A stretch of 64,000 nucleotides of DNA from a virus. Location of the stretch: positions 1 to 64,000 of IMG/VR virus record IMGVR_UViG_3300040801_001687; one strand, given 5' to 3'. A program made the position numbers and the translations under genes. How positions within the stretch are numbered: position 1 is the stretch's first letter; the number at the start of each line of letters is the position of its first letter. Positions 41,051 to 50,849 of the stretch are shown here, piece by piece. The notes beneath the pieces are model-generated. The model was given only the letters and a program-made list of their open reading frames with translations. It ran no database searches and was not told the DNA's origin.

Positions 41051-42720
41051 CACAAACTAGATACCATAGTTATTTAAGACCCCTAGATTCTTTTGATGAG
41101 AATTCAAGAATATCAGGTATAGCTGCTAAAGGAGTTATTTGTGGGTTTGATACTTACTTACCTTCCCCATCAAGTAGAAATTTTTCAATATCACATTTAG
41201 CTTCGGGAATTAAAAAAGGAACAAAGGATAATTTAACATTATCAGACCCCCAAGGTTGTGTAATATCTCCTCACGGGGTTGTAGTATATGAAGATGAAGC
41301 TATACAATTAACTTTATCTGATAATTCCACTAACTCAAACAGAAGAGTTTACCTTGTAATAATGGAACACCAATGGGTATCATCTGAAAATGGTTCCCCC
41401 GCTACATACTCTTTAGTAGTTGGGCCTTCTAATGGAAGTATACCTGTGATACCAAACCCTGAAAGACAAGTATTAATAGCTACTATAGAACAACCCGCCA
41501 ATTCTACAAATGCTTCCGAAGCAGTATATTATAGAGCTAACCCAAAACTAATGGGGGGTAATGAAGTATTTTCTTATTTAAACGATGGAGTAAATTTACC
41601 TAGTATAACTCCATTAGAAGGTAGGTTAGATAATATAACAAAATCAGGTTTATACTATGTGGGAAATAATTCAAATATACCTGATAGGCCAGGAGGAAAT
41701 ACTGAAGATAGAGGCTTTTTAATGGTACTTATAAATGGCAACTATGTTCATCAATTTTATTTATCGAGTAGAAGTGGAAGGGTTTATGTAAGAGGGGGAG
41801 GAATGACAAACAATGCGGGTAATGTAGCTTATACTAAATGGGGCTCATTAAATAATGTTGAAATTGATTCCGATGTTACTGAATTATTTGATATAATAGG
41901 TGATAGAGAATACAACAGTAACCTCCTAACTGATGGAGTTACAATAACTGCATCTTTAAATACATTAGCCGATGAGTTAGATACTGCTTTAGATGATATA
42001 GTTAGCCTTCAAACCGGTAAAGCTGATAAAAGTATAGAAGTAATTGGTGACGGAGCTCTAACCGGGGGAGGAAGTTTAAGCCAAAATAGATTTATAAGTA
42101 TTAAACCGGGTGGAGTTACTGGGGCTATGATTGATAGTAAAACTATCTCAGCTTCAAATATTGCTGACTTTTCTATAAGCTCTTTAAATTTAGGTGATTT
42201 TATAGTTACCCATAATAAATTAGGCCCCAATGCAGTAGAGAATGATAATATTGATGCGGGAGCTGTGGATACTGGGGAATTAGCAAACTTTGCAGTTACT
42301 AATACTAAATTGGGTGATAATTCTATATCTAATATAAAAATTCAAGATGGAGCAGTAGGAACTTCTAAATTAGCTATAGGAGGTTGGACTACTTCAGGGG
42401 TTAGTTCCAATTGGACTACATCCGGCAGTGGAACTGATGAAGGCTTTAGGTATAGAAAAAATGTAAATGAGGTTGTAGAATTTAAGGGGTTAGTTTGGAG
42501 AAACACCGGAACAACAGTTGATTTTTTTTTAACTTTACCCGTATCTTATAGGCCTTCGGGAGACAGGTATTTACCTATATTAGATTATGCCGGGGACCCA
42601 ATATATTTATTTGTGGATGCTTCAACTGGTAGGTGTACTATATACCCAATAAGGAGTGGAGCAGCAACCTCACCTTCTACTAATAATGGAGCTTATGTTG
42701 AAACTGTAATGCCTTTATAA
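41047..42720 (+). CDS. Tail fibre / collar-type structural protein
   Basis: 557 aa. The N-terminal 170 residues are beta-rich (VISPHGVVVYEDEAIQL, RRVYLVIMEHQW). Residues about 365-445 contain short repeats of the type 'dGAVgTxxLadfaVTntKLgdnSIsn' (NKLGPNAVENDN, NTKLGDNSISN, TSKLAIGG), common in shaft regions of phage fibres. The C-terminal 90 residues form a compact beta head (EVVEFKGLVWR, FFLTLPVSYRPSG). Likely the last structural gene. Confidence 0.7.
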   Translation: MTQTRYHSYLRPLDSFDENSRISGIAAKGVICGFDTYLPSPSSRNFSISHLASGIKKGTKDNLTLSDPQGCVISPHGVVVYEDEAIQLTLSDNSTNSNRRVYLVIMEHQWVSSENGSPATYSLVVGPSNGSIPVIPNPERQVLIATIEQPANSTNASEAVYYRANPKLMGGNEVFSYLNDGVNLPSITPLEGRLDNITKSGLYYVGNNSNIPDRPGGNTEDRGFLMVLINGNYVHQFYLSSRSGRVYVRGGGMTNNAGNVAYTKWGSLNNVEIDSDVTELFDIIGDREYNSNLLTDGVTITASLNTLADELDTALDDIVSLQTGKADKSIEVIGDGALTGGGSLSQNRFISIKPGGVTGAMIDSKTISASNIADFSISSLNLGDFIVTHNKLGPNAVENDNIDAGAVDTGELANFAVTNTKLGDNSISNIKIQDGAVGTSKLAIGGWTTSGVSSNWTTSGSGTDEGFRYRKNVNEVVEFKGLVWRNTGTTVDFFLTLPVSYRPSGDRYLPILDYAGDPIYLFVDASTGRCTIYPIRSGAATSPSTNNGAYVETVMPL

Positions 42721-42723
42721 ATT

Positions 42724-43302
42724 ATGGAAAGTCCTTTAGAGATGGTAATTTATGGAGTAGGGGGTTTATTAAGTAAAGTAACCTTCGATTACATAAAGAA
42801 AAAGATAAATATAAATAACTCATTTAGAAATATATTATTAGCCATAAAAGAGGTTTATGGTAATATGTCAAATTTAGCTGCAGTAACTGGAGCTTATAGA
42901 GTAGTTATATATAAAGGGGAAAATGGAGGGGGAGTACCTAAACTGGGAAACTCTTTATACTCTTCGGCTATATATGAGATTTACAAAGATTCACCTATTA
43001 AGGTATTTTGGCAAAGACAACCAATGGATGCTAAGTATACTGAAAATCTATTGCAAGTATATTCTAATAAGTTTCTATTAATAATCACTAGAAATCTTCC
43101 AAAATGTCAACAAAGAACTCTTTATGATGCAGAAGGGATAAGGAGAGTAGAGATGCATAAGATAAGAGTTGATAAGACCAGATTTATATACCTGGAATTA
43201 CAATTTACAGATGAGGATGAATTAAACCCAAAAATAGAACACGTAAAAAGGGCATCTATAAATACCCTTATTAACCTATTTGATAAAAATTCTTTAGACT
43301 GA
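42724..43302 (+). CDS. Hypothetical protein with N-terminal amphipathic segment (192 aa)
   Basis: Not recognised. The first 25 residues are hydrophobic (EMVIYGVGGLLSKVTFDYI) and may associate with the membrane. The rest is alpha/beta (LLAIKEVYGNMSNLAAVTGAYRVVIYKG ... RRVEMHKIRVDKTRFIYLELQF), faintly like GAF/PAS-type sensor folds. It is convergent with the sigma-like gene and overlaps it by 9 bases; no terminator was seen between the two. Confidence 0.65.
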   Translation: MESPLEMVIYGVGGLLSKVTFDYIKKKININNSFRNILLAIKEVYGNMSNLAAVTGAYRVVIYKGENGGGVPKLGNSLYSSAIYEIYKDSPIKVFWQRQPMDAKYTENLLQVYSNKFLLIITRNLPKCQQRTLYDAEGIRRVEMHKIRVDKTRFIYLELQFTDEDELNPKIEHVKRASINTLINLFDKNSLD

Positions 43303-43947
43303 TACTGGGTTTTTTCTAAAATGTTCTTGGGCTTCTAAAATCATTTGCTTTATCTCTCTTCTATAACAATTGATTATTTTAATGGATTCTTTTGAAGTAT
43401 CCATTCCAAAGAAATCGGCTATAATCTCGGAAGGAATTTTTGAGGTTGTAGCTTTATTGTGTTTGGATAATTTATTTAGTATAAATGGGGGTGGGTTTAA
43501 TTCAAGTTTTAATACCTCATAAGCTTGTTCAGATAAATTATCCTTCATAAAATTCATGCAGGTATCTAAAAAGATAGAATTTTCATCTATGGGTTCATCT
43601 TCAAATTCTAATTCTTTATAACCATAGGCTTCTGATATATCTATAGTATCATTTATTTGGTTCTTTTGAGAATAGATACTTCTTAATATTCTTTGTTTAA
43701 AGAATTGAAGTCCCGAAATAATATGCCCTTTAAGAACCTCCTCATCATGTTTATCACAATATCTATTAAAGATAAATATTATCTTAACATCGAACCAAGA
43801 TAATATTTCCTCATAATCCACTCCTAATCTTCTACAATCAATTTGATGGGCTAATTTTCTTTTAAGAGATTGAGTATTCTTATATATGTTCATGAATACC
43901 TCATTATTAAACTCTTCCTTCATTGGGGTTAATCTGTGCTCTTCCAT
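43294..43947 (-). CDS. Sigma-factor-like transcription protein
   Basis: 217 aa. Residues about 45-100 look like a sigma region 2 (YEEILSWFDVKIIFIFNRYC, ISGLQFFKQRILRSIYSQ): helices with aromatic and basic residues suited to opening a -10 element. Residues about 140-205 look like region 4 (LSEQAYEVLKLELNPPP ... IADFFGMDTSKESIKII ... RREIKQMI), an HTH. The overall style is like T4 gp55 or short sigma-70/ECF proteins. It would redirect host RNA polymerase to phage promoters. Single leftward gene between structural and replication blocks, with its own host-type promoter (43987-44018). Confidence 0.65.
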   Translation of the reverse strand: MEEHRLTPMKEEFNNEVFMNIYKNTQSLKRKLAHQIDCRRLGVDYEEILSWFDVKIIFIFNRYCDKHDEEVLKGHIISGLQFFKQRILRSIYSQKNQINDTIDISEAYGYKELEFEDEPIDENSIFLDTCMNFMKDNLSEQAYEVLKLELNPPPFILNKLSKHNKATTSKIPSEIIADFFGMDTSKESIKIINCYRREIKQMILEAQEHFRKNPVSV

Positions 43948-43986
43948 AATTTTAAAGATTTTACTATTATTAAATGATTATTTCAT

Positions 43987-44018
43987 CAAATAAAGATATA
44001 AATTTTCTAATTTCCAAA
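43987..44018 (-). promoter_or_regulatory. Bacteroidota-type promoter for the sigma-like gene
   Basis: On the minus strand: TTTG, exactly 20 bases, then TTTATTTG (one mismatch to TAnnTTTG), with a start expected about 30 bases before the ATG at 43947. Confidence 0.6.
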
Positions 44019-44035
44019 TAATTTTTATAAAGTTA

Positions 44036-44068
44036 TTGATTTTCAGTCAGTTATAAAGTTTTACTTTT
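44036..44068 (+). promoter_or_regulatory. Possible host-type promoter for the replication block
   Basis: TTG (44036-44038), 22 bases, then TACTTTTA (44061-44068), one mismatch to TAnnTTTG, ending 21 bases before the ATG at 44090. Divergent from the sigma-gene promoter. Confidence 0.4.
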
Positions 44069-44089
44069 ATATATAAATAATATTAAACC

Positions 44090-45508
44090 ATGAGTAATGA
44101 TAAGTTTGATTTTGATATAGATTTTCAATGGCAAATAATAAAATATACTCTAAAAGATAAGTCAGGATATAAACTTCTTAGACTTTATAAACACTCTTAT
44201 TTTGAAATAGACGACCAACAAATTGTAGCCCATGCAATAGAGAGGTACTTTAGAAGAAAACAGTCAATTCCTAAATCAGCTTCTATTCTTAACCAAGAGA
44301 TAAACCAATTATTTAGAACTAAAAACTATGCTAAATCCTTTCTACAACCTGATAGGGATAGAGTAAAAAGAAAAACTAAAAAATTATATAAGTCAGTTTT
44401 AAAAGATGCCGATGAAATTTATGAACAGTGTAAACTATTTGCATCTTATATAGAATTAAAGAAAACTTTGGAAGAGGTTGATTTAAAAGACTTCTCTAAA
44501 TACTCGGGTTACTCTAAAAAAATACAGAAAGCAGTTAACATAGGAATGGAGCTTGATGATAAAAGGGGTAGCTTTATTGTATCCGGTGCAAAGACCCGAA
44601 TTTTAGAAAGACATCAACAAGAAGAGACTATACCTACACCTTACCGTCAAATTAATAAACTCACTAATGCTAATGGTTATACTAAAGGAAGTATTATAGT
44701 TCTTGTAGATAAACCTAAGATGGGTAAAACCCTATCCATGGTCAATTTTGCAAGGGATTATATGAGCCGTAAGGGTAAGTATAAATCCAATAAAAAAGTT
44801 ATCTACTTTGATTTAGAGAACGGTGAAACCTCAATAAATATAAGAATAGACCAAGGGGTTTTAAATAAATCTAAAAAAGATATCATATCAGGCCAATATG
44901 ATTCTCTATTAATAAAACAATATAGAAAATATAAGAGGCTTGGGGGTGAGATTTATGTTATAAGAATGCAAAATGGTTCTACTGTTAATGATTTTCAAAA
45001 AGAACTAGACGACCTATATAATGAGTTTGGTTTAAAATTTGAAGTAGCAATAATTGATTACATCGGAATTATGGGTACCACTACTGGAAAGAAAGATGAT
45101 AATGAGAGAATCAGTGATGCCTATTTAGATGTTAAGAACTGGGCTAAACAAAATGACTTAGATGCAGTTATAACGGGACACCATGTTAAAAGGGAGGGAT
45201 ACAAAAGAAGGTACACTAAATACAGAACAGAAGATTTAGCTAAGTGTATTGATATCGAAAGGCATGTAGACACTTTATATGGGATTCAACAAAACCCCGA
45301 AGAGTTTTCAAACAATATAATTAGATTAGAGACAATGGCCCAAAGAGATGGGTTAAACGGTAAAGCTTTATTCCATGTAAACCAATCATATCAAAAAATA
45401 AAAGAATTTACTAAGGAGGAGATAGAAGCTTATGATGAGTTCTATAAGGATTACTCAGAGGATGAAGGAACTTCACCCAAAAGAAAACCATCAGAAGATT
45501 TAGATTAA
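44090..45508 (+). CDS. Replicative DNA helicase, DnaB/gp41-like
   Basis: 472 aa. Residues 1-160 form a helical N-terminal domain. The RecA-type core has Walker A DKPKMGKT (207-214), the FDLENGETSINIRI element (240-253) and Walker B VAIIDYIGIMG (319-329), then TGHHVKREG (a DnaB-like H4 region) and the C-terminal TMAQRDG. DnaB-type hexamers unwind DNA 5'-3' at the fork. The C-terminus is acidic. It is followed after one base by the primase gene, as expected of a helicase-primase pair. Confidence 0.88.
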   Translation: MSNDKFDFDIDFQWQIIKYTLKDKSGYKLLRLYKHSYFEIDDQQIVAHAIERYFRRKQSIPKSASILNQEINQLFRTKNYAKSFLQPDRDRVKRKTKKLYKSVLKDADEIYEQCKLFASYIELKKTLEEVDLKDFSKYSGYSKKIQKAVNIGMELDDKRGSFIVSGAKTRILERHQQEETIPTPYRQINKLTNANGYTKGSIIVLVDKPKMGKTLSMVNFARDYMSRKGKYKSNKKVIYFDLENGETSINIRIDQGVLNKSKKDIISGQYDSLLIKQYRKYKRLGGEIYVIRMQNGSTVNDFQKELDDLYNEFGLKFEVAIIDYIGIMGTTTGKKDDNERISDAYLDVKNWAKQNDLDAVITGHHVKREGYKRRYTKYRTEDLAKCIDIERHVDTLYGIQQNPEEFSNNIIRLETMAQRDGLNGKALFHVNQSYQKIKEFTKEEIEAYDEFYKDYSEDEGTSPKRKPSEDLD

Positions 45509-45509
45509 T

Positions 45510-46487
45510 ATGAAGGCATTTCAAAGAGAGACTACCGAGAAACTTACTACATACTTTATTGAGAAGCTAGAGTGTACTCCAGCATCTACAGGTTGGCTTA
45601 GAAGAGGTACTTGCCCCTCTTGTGAAGAGAGTATGAAGTTTGGAGTTAACCTTTGGCTTAATAGAACAAATTGTTTTAAATGTGGTTATCATCCAAAGCC
45701 CATAAACCTTCTCATGGATTTAGAAGGTTTAGAAACAATGCCCGCCTTCTATAATTTTATAGGTACTTTTGAATCCACTGATGTATTAGATAAACCTGTA
45801 GAGCTTCTACAACAGAAGTTTGGAAAATTACCGGAGAGTTATAAGCTTATAATATTTGGGGAATCGACATTCGGTAAGTTAGCTAGAAAATACATGAAAG
45901 GTAGGGGGTATGATATAGATGAACTTGCTTTAAAAGGAGTAGGTTATTGTACTAAGGGGCCCTATAAGGGTAGAATAATAACTCCTTTTTATGAAAACGG
46001 TAGAGTGGTATATTTTAATGCAAGAAAATTTATAGATGTAGGAGAGAAGCATAAAAACCCTTCAATTAATGAGTTTGGGGTTGGTAAATCCTTATTAATA
46101 TACAATGTGGATGCTTTATGGTTATACAATAGGACCTATCTAGTTGAATCCGCCACTAATGCTTTAACATTAGGGGATAGAGCAATAGCTACTGGGGGTA
46201 AAAAATTATCAAATTATCAGGTATCTAAAATAATAAAATCCCCATGTAAAGAAGTTAGTATAGTTTTAGATAAAGATGCCTGGTGGGAAGCATTACAATT
46301 AGGTTTAAAGTTATCACCCCATAAAAGGGTTAGGTTAATAGAGATGCCTGATGATAGAGATGTAAACGAGTTAGGAAAAAAGAAAAGCCTTAAGTTAATT
46401 AAGAAATCAAAAGTATTATCTTATAAAGAGATATATAAACTATTTATTAATACGGAAAAACCCGAACATTATTTACCTACAGTATGA
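45510..46487 (+). CDS. DNA primase, zinc-finger plus TOPRIM
   Basis: 325 aa. N-terminal zinc ribbon with Cys 35, 38, 55 and 58 (CPSC...CFKC) that reads the priming site. The TOPRIM catalytic core has Glu 213 (LVESATNAL) and DKD (254-256) with metal-binding acidic residues, and later PDDRDVNE. Short compared with DnaG (about 600 aa); it lacks a helicase-binding C-terminal domain. Lies directly after the helicase and makes RNA primers for the lagging strand. Confidence 0.87.
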   Translation: MKAFQRETTEKLTTYFIEKLECTPASTGWLRRGTCPSCEESMKFGVNLWLNRTNCFKCGYHPKPINLLMDLEGLETMPAFYNFIGTFESTDVLDKPVELLQQKFGKLPESYKLIIFGESTFGKLARKYMKGRGYDIDELALKGVGYCTKGPYKGRIITPFYENGRVVYFNARKFIDVGEKHKNPSINEFGVGKSLLIYNVDALWLYNRTYLVESATNALTLGDRAIATGGKKLSNYQVSKIIKSPCKEVSIVLDKDAWWEALQLGLKLSPHKRVRLIEMPDDRDVNELGKKKSLKLIKKSKVLSYKEIYKLFINTEKPEHYLPTV

Positions 46488-47329
46488 GGAAAGCATCAAT
46501 ACATATTACTTTAGATACTTTGGAATCCATATTAGATAAATGGTTCGACGGAGACACTGATACAGAAGCTCTAGTAGAGTTCATTGCTAAGAGTGGAAAG
46601 TCTAAATCACTTTCTCATAGATTGATACTAGACTCCTTAGATAAGAAAACTGAAAAGAAAGTAAAGAACACTTTAAAATACTCATCCAAATCGGACTCAG
46701 TTCTATTTGCTAACACCTTAATAAATGTTAGAAGAAAACTAAAACATAGGGGTATATCCTTAATAAAGGAATCTTCTAAAGATTGGGAATTTATAAGGCA
46801 GGGTTCAGAATTAGCATTCTCATTCTGTAAAGATTTTAACCTTTCTAAAAAAGAAGGTTTTAAAGTTTATATAGAGAATGCCTTAAGGTTAATGGTTAGA
46901 TTTAACCTTAGACAATTAAACTCTAAACATGAACAGATATGTGAAAGATATGAGGCTATGGATAATATGACCAATGACCCTAATAAAGAAATAACTGAAA
47001 AGGCCTATGAAGTTTATATAGAAAGAGTTTATTCTAAAACTGGTATGGCCCCTAAATATAAAGAGAAACAGCCAGAGAAATATTTAAACTTTATAAAAGT
47101 AGGAGCAACATGTAAGGAGTTGGGTATTAACCCAAAGGATTTTATAGTAGGTAACTTTGAATCTTTAGAATGGACCTCTTCAATCCCTATGCCTGAACAA
47201 CTGGTTACAGATAATGCGGTTAACAGAGTTATCAAATGGGCTGCTGAAAATGAAGTAAGGATAGGTAAAACTTCTACTGTAGATAAATCTAAATCATTAC
47301 AAGATATACTTAAAAAAGCAAGGGGATGA
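46484..47329 (+). CDS. Hypothetical replication-linked protein (281 aa)
   Basis: Not recognised. Entirely helical, Lys-rich, with an acidic start (LESILDKWFDGDTDTEAL) and no catalytic motif. It overlaps primase and UvsW-like helicase genes by 4 bases on each side, so it is made together with the fork proteins. A helicase loader or primosome part is possible by position (T4 gp59 and T7-type loaders are helical), but there is no sequence proof. Confidence 0.6.
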   Translation: MRKASIHITLDTLESILDKWFDGDTDTEALVEFIAKSGKSKSLSHRLILDSLDKKTEKKVKNTLKYSSKSDSVLFANTLINVRRKLKHRGISLIKESSKDWEFIRQGSELAFSFCKDFNLSKKEGFKVYIENALRLMVRFNLRQLNSKHEQICERYEAMDNMTNDPNKEITEKAYEVYIERVYSKTGMAPKYKEKQPEKYLNFIKVGATCKELGINPKDFIVGNFESLEWTSSIPMPEQLVTDNAVNRVIKWAAENEVRIGKTSTVDKSKSLQDILKKARG

Positions 47330-48759
47330 GATTAATATTAGACAATAACCAATCGAAGATAGAGTGCACAGCTAAAGAACTTATTAAGATAAGGAAGTAT
47401 AATATGTTTTCTTTTAAATCACCAGGTGCTTTCTTCTCTACAGCATTTAGGAAAAGACACTGGGATGGTATGATAAGATTTGTTACAGAAAATGGTTATA
47501 TTCCTACAGGTAAGGTTCCCCAACTATTAGAGTATGTAGATGAAAAAATGGATTCCAGTATTGATATAATTGATACTAGAGAAGATGTAAAGGTAAGAAA
47601 AAAGGTACCCAATAAATTAAAAGATTTAACTTTAAGACCTAACCAAAGAAACTTAATAAAACAAATAGTTGATAATAAGTTAGATGATGGTACTCCATTT
47701 CCAAGGGGTATACTTAAAGCTGCAACCAATGCGGGTAAAACTTTAGTATCTGCTGGAATATATAAAACTATAAAAGAGCCTACTTTATTTTTAATTAATT
47801 CAAAGGACTTATTTCAAGAAGCCCTAATGGAATTACCCAAGTACATGGACGGGGATGAGTTTGGTTGGATAAGTTCTGATAAGGGTATAAAGTGGGCTCC
47901 CTTTATGATAGTAATGGTAAAGACTGGGCTTAATAAGATAGATGAAATCCATAATGATATAGCTAAATATAGAGTTCTTTTAGTTGATGAGTGTGATTTA
48001 TCTACTTCTGATACCTATAAAAACTTTATCAAATATACCTACAGATGTTATTGGAAAATAGGAATGTCGGGTTCAGCCCTTGTGGATAAAAGAAAATCCA
48101 AACTACAAAAGAATGAAACTATAAGGGCTCAATTCGGTGAAGTACTAGGAGAGATAACAAACAAAGAGCAAATAGATAAAGGTTATTCAGCTAAGGTAAT
48201 TGTAAATATTTGGAAAGGAAATACCGAGGTTAAAATAAAAGGTGACTTTCCACAAGAATATTTAAGGGGTATAATTGAGAGTCCCGAAAGAAATAAAAAA
48301 GTTATAAAGAGATTAAAGACTCATATAAGGAAGCAGAGATTACCCATCCTAATTCTAGTAAAGAATCATGCTCATATAAAGAAGTTATTTCCAAAGATAG
48401 AAAAAGTTGCTAGAAAGAATGGATTAAAAGCCGACTGGGTTCACCATAAAAAGAAAGGAAGATTCGATATATCTAAGAAATTTAAGGATGGTAACTTAGA
48501 TATACTTTTGGGTTCTTATATTTTAAAGAGGGGTAAAAACTTTCCACTAATGAGGGCTTTAATAAATGCCTCTGGTGGAGACTCAATGGAAAACACCTTA
48601 CAAATACTGGGTAGAGCAACAAGGGCTCATGAATCAAAGACAAAAACATACCTAGATGATTTTCATGATGAAGGGGTCTATTTAAAAAGACATGCTAACA
48701 GAAGGTACAGAGTATATAGAGATGAAAAACTAAGGGTTATTAGAAGGTATAAAGATTAA
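47326..48759 (+). CDS. uvsW: SF2 helicase, UvsW-like
   Basis: 477 aa. An N-terminal 95-residue domain (FRKRHWDGMIRF) is followed by Q-like LRPNQRNLIKQIV (103-115), Walker A AATNAGKT (132-139), DECD box (221-224), SGSA (motif III) and ILKRGKNFPLMRALINASGG and QILGRATRAHE (motifs V and VI). This order matches T4 UvsW, a branch-migrating helicase that unwinds R-loops and recombination intermediates and thereby switches origin-based to recombination-based replication. Confidence 0.85.
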   Translation: MRLILDNNQSKIECTAKELIKIRKYNMFSFKSPGAFFSTAFRKRHWDGMIRFVTENGYIPTGKVPQLLEYVDEKMDSSIDIIDTREDVKVRKKVPNKLKDLTLRPNQRNLIKQIVDNKLDDGTPFPRGILKAATNAGKTLVSAGIYKTIKEPTLFLINSKDLFQEALMELPKYMDGDEFGWISSDKGIKWAPFMIVMVKTGLNKIDEIHNDIAKYRVLLVDECDLSTSDTYKNFIKYTYRCYWKIGMSGSALVDKRKSKLQKNETIRAQFGEVLGEITNKEQIDKGYSAKVIVNIWKGNTEVKIKGDFPQEYLRGIIESPERNKKVIKRLKTHIRKQRLPILILVKNHAHIKKLFPKIEKVARKNGLKADWVHHKKKGRFDISKKFKDGNLDILLGSYILKRGKNFPLMRALINASGGDSMENTLQILGRATRAHESKTKTYLDDFHDEGVYLKRHANRRYRVYRDEKLRVIRRYKD

Positions 48760-48772
48760 ACTATTATCAGAT

Positions 48773-49237
48773 ATGAAAAGAAAAGCGAGAGATAAAGAAG
48801 TAAAAAATAAACATGATGTTTCCAAACCTATATCTATTGATATATTCGGAACAGAGGACGACCCCTGTTTCGGAAAACACTATTCTGAAAAAGCAGATGA
48901 GTGTAGTATGTGTGGAGATTCAGAATTATGTTTTATAATCAAATCTCAAAAACAACACAAGGTTAGAGAGTTTGAAGAAGAAGAGGCTAATTTTAAAGAT
49001 TTGGAAGAGCCTTTCTTTAATCTAGTTAAGCTAGAGGAATATTTAATTAAGAAACTAAAACCGAATAACAAATTGTTAATTACTTCAGTTTACTCTAAAG
49101 TGAATAAAAGATTTAATAAATTGGGTCAAGTTTCAAAGAAAGAAGTTAAGTCTGCTGTATTAAAGGTAGTTAAGAACTCTAAAAAAATAGTACTTTACAA
49201 AAATAGAGGAGTTAGAAAAATAAAACTTAAACAATGA
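48773..49237 (+). CDS. Small zinc-motif protein (154 aa)
   Basis: Residues about 20-60 carry DPCFGKHYSEKADECSMCGD and SELCFI: Cys 33, 46, 49 and 54 or so form a zinc site. The DPCFG...CxxCGDSelC pattern recurs in other phage and plasmid replication regions. The C-terminal 60 residues are helical and basic (NKRFNKLGQVSKKEVKSAVLK) and could bind DNA. Lies among replication genes. Function unknown. Confidence 0.65.
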   Translation: MKRKARDKEVKNKHDVSKPISIDIFGTEDDPCFGKHYSEKADECSMCGDSELCFIIKSQKQHKVREFEEEEANFKDLEEPFFNLVKLEEYLIKKLKPNNKLLITSVYSKVNKRFNKLGQVSKKEVKSAVLKVVKNSKKIVLYKNRGVRKIKLKQ

Positions 49238-49929
49238 GAAAACAAGATTATTTTCAAAAAGGAGAGATTACTAATGCTATTATAGAGTTATCTAAAATAA
49301 GGGTATACCAAGAAGGTAACTTAAATAGTGAGCTACGGCTTATATTAGAGGCCTTTATAAAAAAGTCAGTAAAATTTAATAACACTTACCAAGAAGCTAT
49401 TGAATTTATTAATAGTGTTAATTTTCTTGAACTGGAGAATCAGGTTAAGGTATTTAATAAGATAAAACAATTAAACCTTCAATTTAAAGCTATTATTATA
49501 GATTTATTTTCAATATTCGGTTTAACTAATAAGAACTCTGATGATTTAATAATACCTATTAAAAAACACCTAGATGGTGCAGGTATAACTTCAACATTCT
49601 ACTTCCCAGGTGATGTATTAAAAACAATGATAACCTATATTAATTACATCCAACTAAATGATGAGAGGACTAGGTTACCCAAAACAAAATTATATAAATT
49701 TGATGTGGGGGATGAACCTTTCGGATTTACTAGGTTAAGTGAAGAGGTGTTAATGATAAATAATGGTTTGTTTTTAGAAATAATTCAATCAGTATACCTT
49801 ATGATTGATAAGGAGGAGCAAGTTGTTTATAAAGAGGATTTAACTGCTGACCTATTATTTAGAATTTCAGAATTTTTAAGCTTTAATGATTTTGATAATT
49901 TAAAACTTTATAACCTAATAAGGAAATGA
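49234..49929 (+). CDS. Hypothetical protein (231 aa)
   Basis: Not recognised. Helical, rich in Leu/Ile/Asn; contains a short beta region near 115-150. No nucleotide-binding loop or cysteine. Overlaps both neighbours by 4 bases, so it belongs to the transcript that includes the TS-fold enzymes, and it may support them, but this cannot be seen in the sequence. Confidence 0.6.
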   Translation: MRKQDYFQKGEITNAIIELSKIRVYQEGNLNSELRLILEAFIKKSVKFNNTYQEAIEFINSVNFLELENQVKVFNKIKQLNLQFKAIIIDLFSIFGLTNKNSDDLIIPIKKHLDGAGITSTFYFPGDVLKTMITYINYIQLNDERTRLPKTKLYKFDVGDEPFGFTRLSEEVLMINNGLFLEIIQSVYLMIDKEEQVVYKEDLTADLLFRISEFLSFNDFDNLKLYNLIRK

Positions 49930-50849
49930 ATAAAATTACAGACAGTGATTCAGGAATAGTAACCACATTAAAATACCCTAATCTACAAAAAGGTTGGGAG
50001 GGTATTAATGAATTTCTATTTTTAGAGGCTGATAGAATAGCTGAAAATTCAGGGGGAGTCCATGGACCAGAGATGGTATCCTATAATAATTTTGTAGTTA
50101 TGGATAAAGCTTGGGTAGACCCTGAGTTTAATTTCGGAAAGGTATTAGGGTATTCAATAGCTAAATGGTCAGCCTTAGTAAATAATTATGTAGACTTTTA
50201 TTACCTTGATTTATTAAGAGCTGAAATAAGCAGAAGAGTTAAATCAAAAGCAAGAGCCTATAACTATACTTACCACTTTGATAATAAACATGGGGGAGGT
50301 AAAGACTGCTTAGTTGCAATCACTTTTACAAAAAGGATGTTCTCAAGGCGACCAGTTGTAGTATTTCAAATAAGAACTTCTGAAGTAACTAAAAGGTTAC
50401 TCTTTGATTTCTTACTAGTACAGAGGATAACAGAGTATATTTATGGACATAATGATGTGGAAGTGCACTTTTTTGCTCCATCCTATTATGTTACACGGGA
50501 ATCATTTGTAATGTATAATAATGTAAAATCAATAAAGAAGCTTTACAAAAACCATATTAGGAAAAATGGTAAACCTTTACCTGATAATCAGAAGTTTCAA
50601 AAGAAAGTAAAAGAAACCTTTAAAGAATACATGAACCACCCTGACCCCATGAGTGTAATGTATAGAGTTAACAGACGCTCAATGATGCAAATCCAAAAGG
50701 ATGAAAATGGGGAACCTATATCAGGTGTTAAAGATTTATTTGCTAAGGATTTAAAACTTAGAGAAGAGAATGATAACTTACCTAAAGATGTAATATCACC
50801 ATCAAAGGTAAGGGGTTATAAAAGAATCCAAAAAAACAAAAAGAAATGA
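49926..50849 (+). CDS. Divergent thymidylate-synthase-fold protein 1
   Basis: 307 aa. The region about 125-200 aligns with the thymidylate synthase core: KDCLVAITF has the catalytic-type Cys 128; RTSEVTKRLLFDF (150-162) matches RSxDxxxGLPFNI, with Asp 161 where TS has the Asn that selects dUMP; and HFFAPSYYVTRES stands for the last strand. The N-terminal half is helical and lacks clear folate-site motifs, so it may be non-catalytic or act on another substrate. It overlaps the second TS-fold gene by 4 bases. The assignment is from motif alignment by eye. Confidence 0.65.
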   Translation: MNKITDSDSGIVTTLKYPNLQKGWEGINEFLFLEADRIAENSGGVHGPEMVSYNNFVVMDKAWVDPEFNFGKVLGYSIAKWSALVNNYVDFYYLDLLRAEISRRVKSKARAYNYTYHFDNKHGGGKDCLVAITFTKRMFSRRPVVVFQIRTSEVTKRLLFDFLLVQRITEYIYGHNDVEVHFFAPSYYVTRESFVMYNNVKSIKKLYKNHIRKNGKPLPDNQKFQKKVKETFKEYMNHPDPMSVMYRVNRRSMMQIQKDENGEPISGVKDLFAKDLKLREENDNLPKDVISPSKVRGYKRIQKNKKK

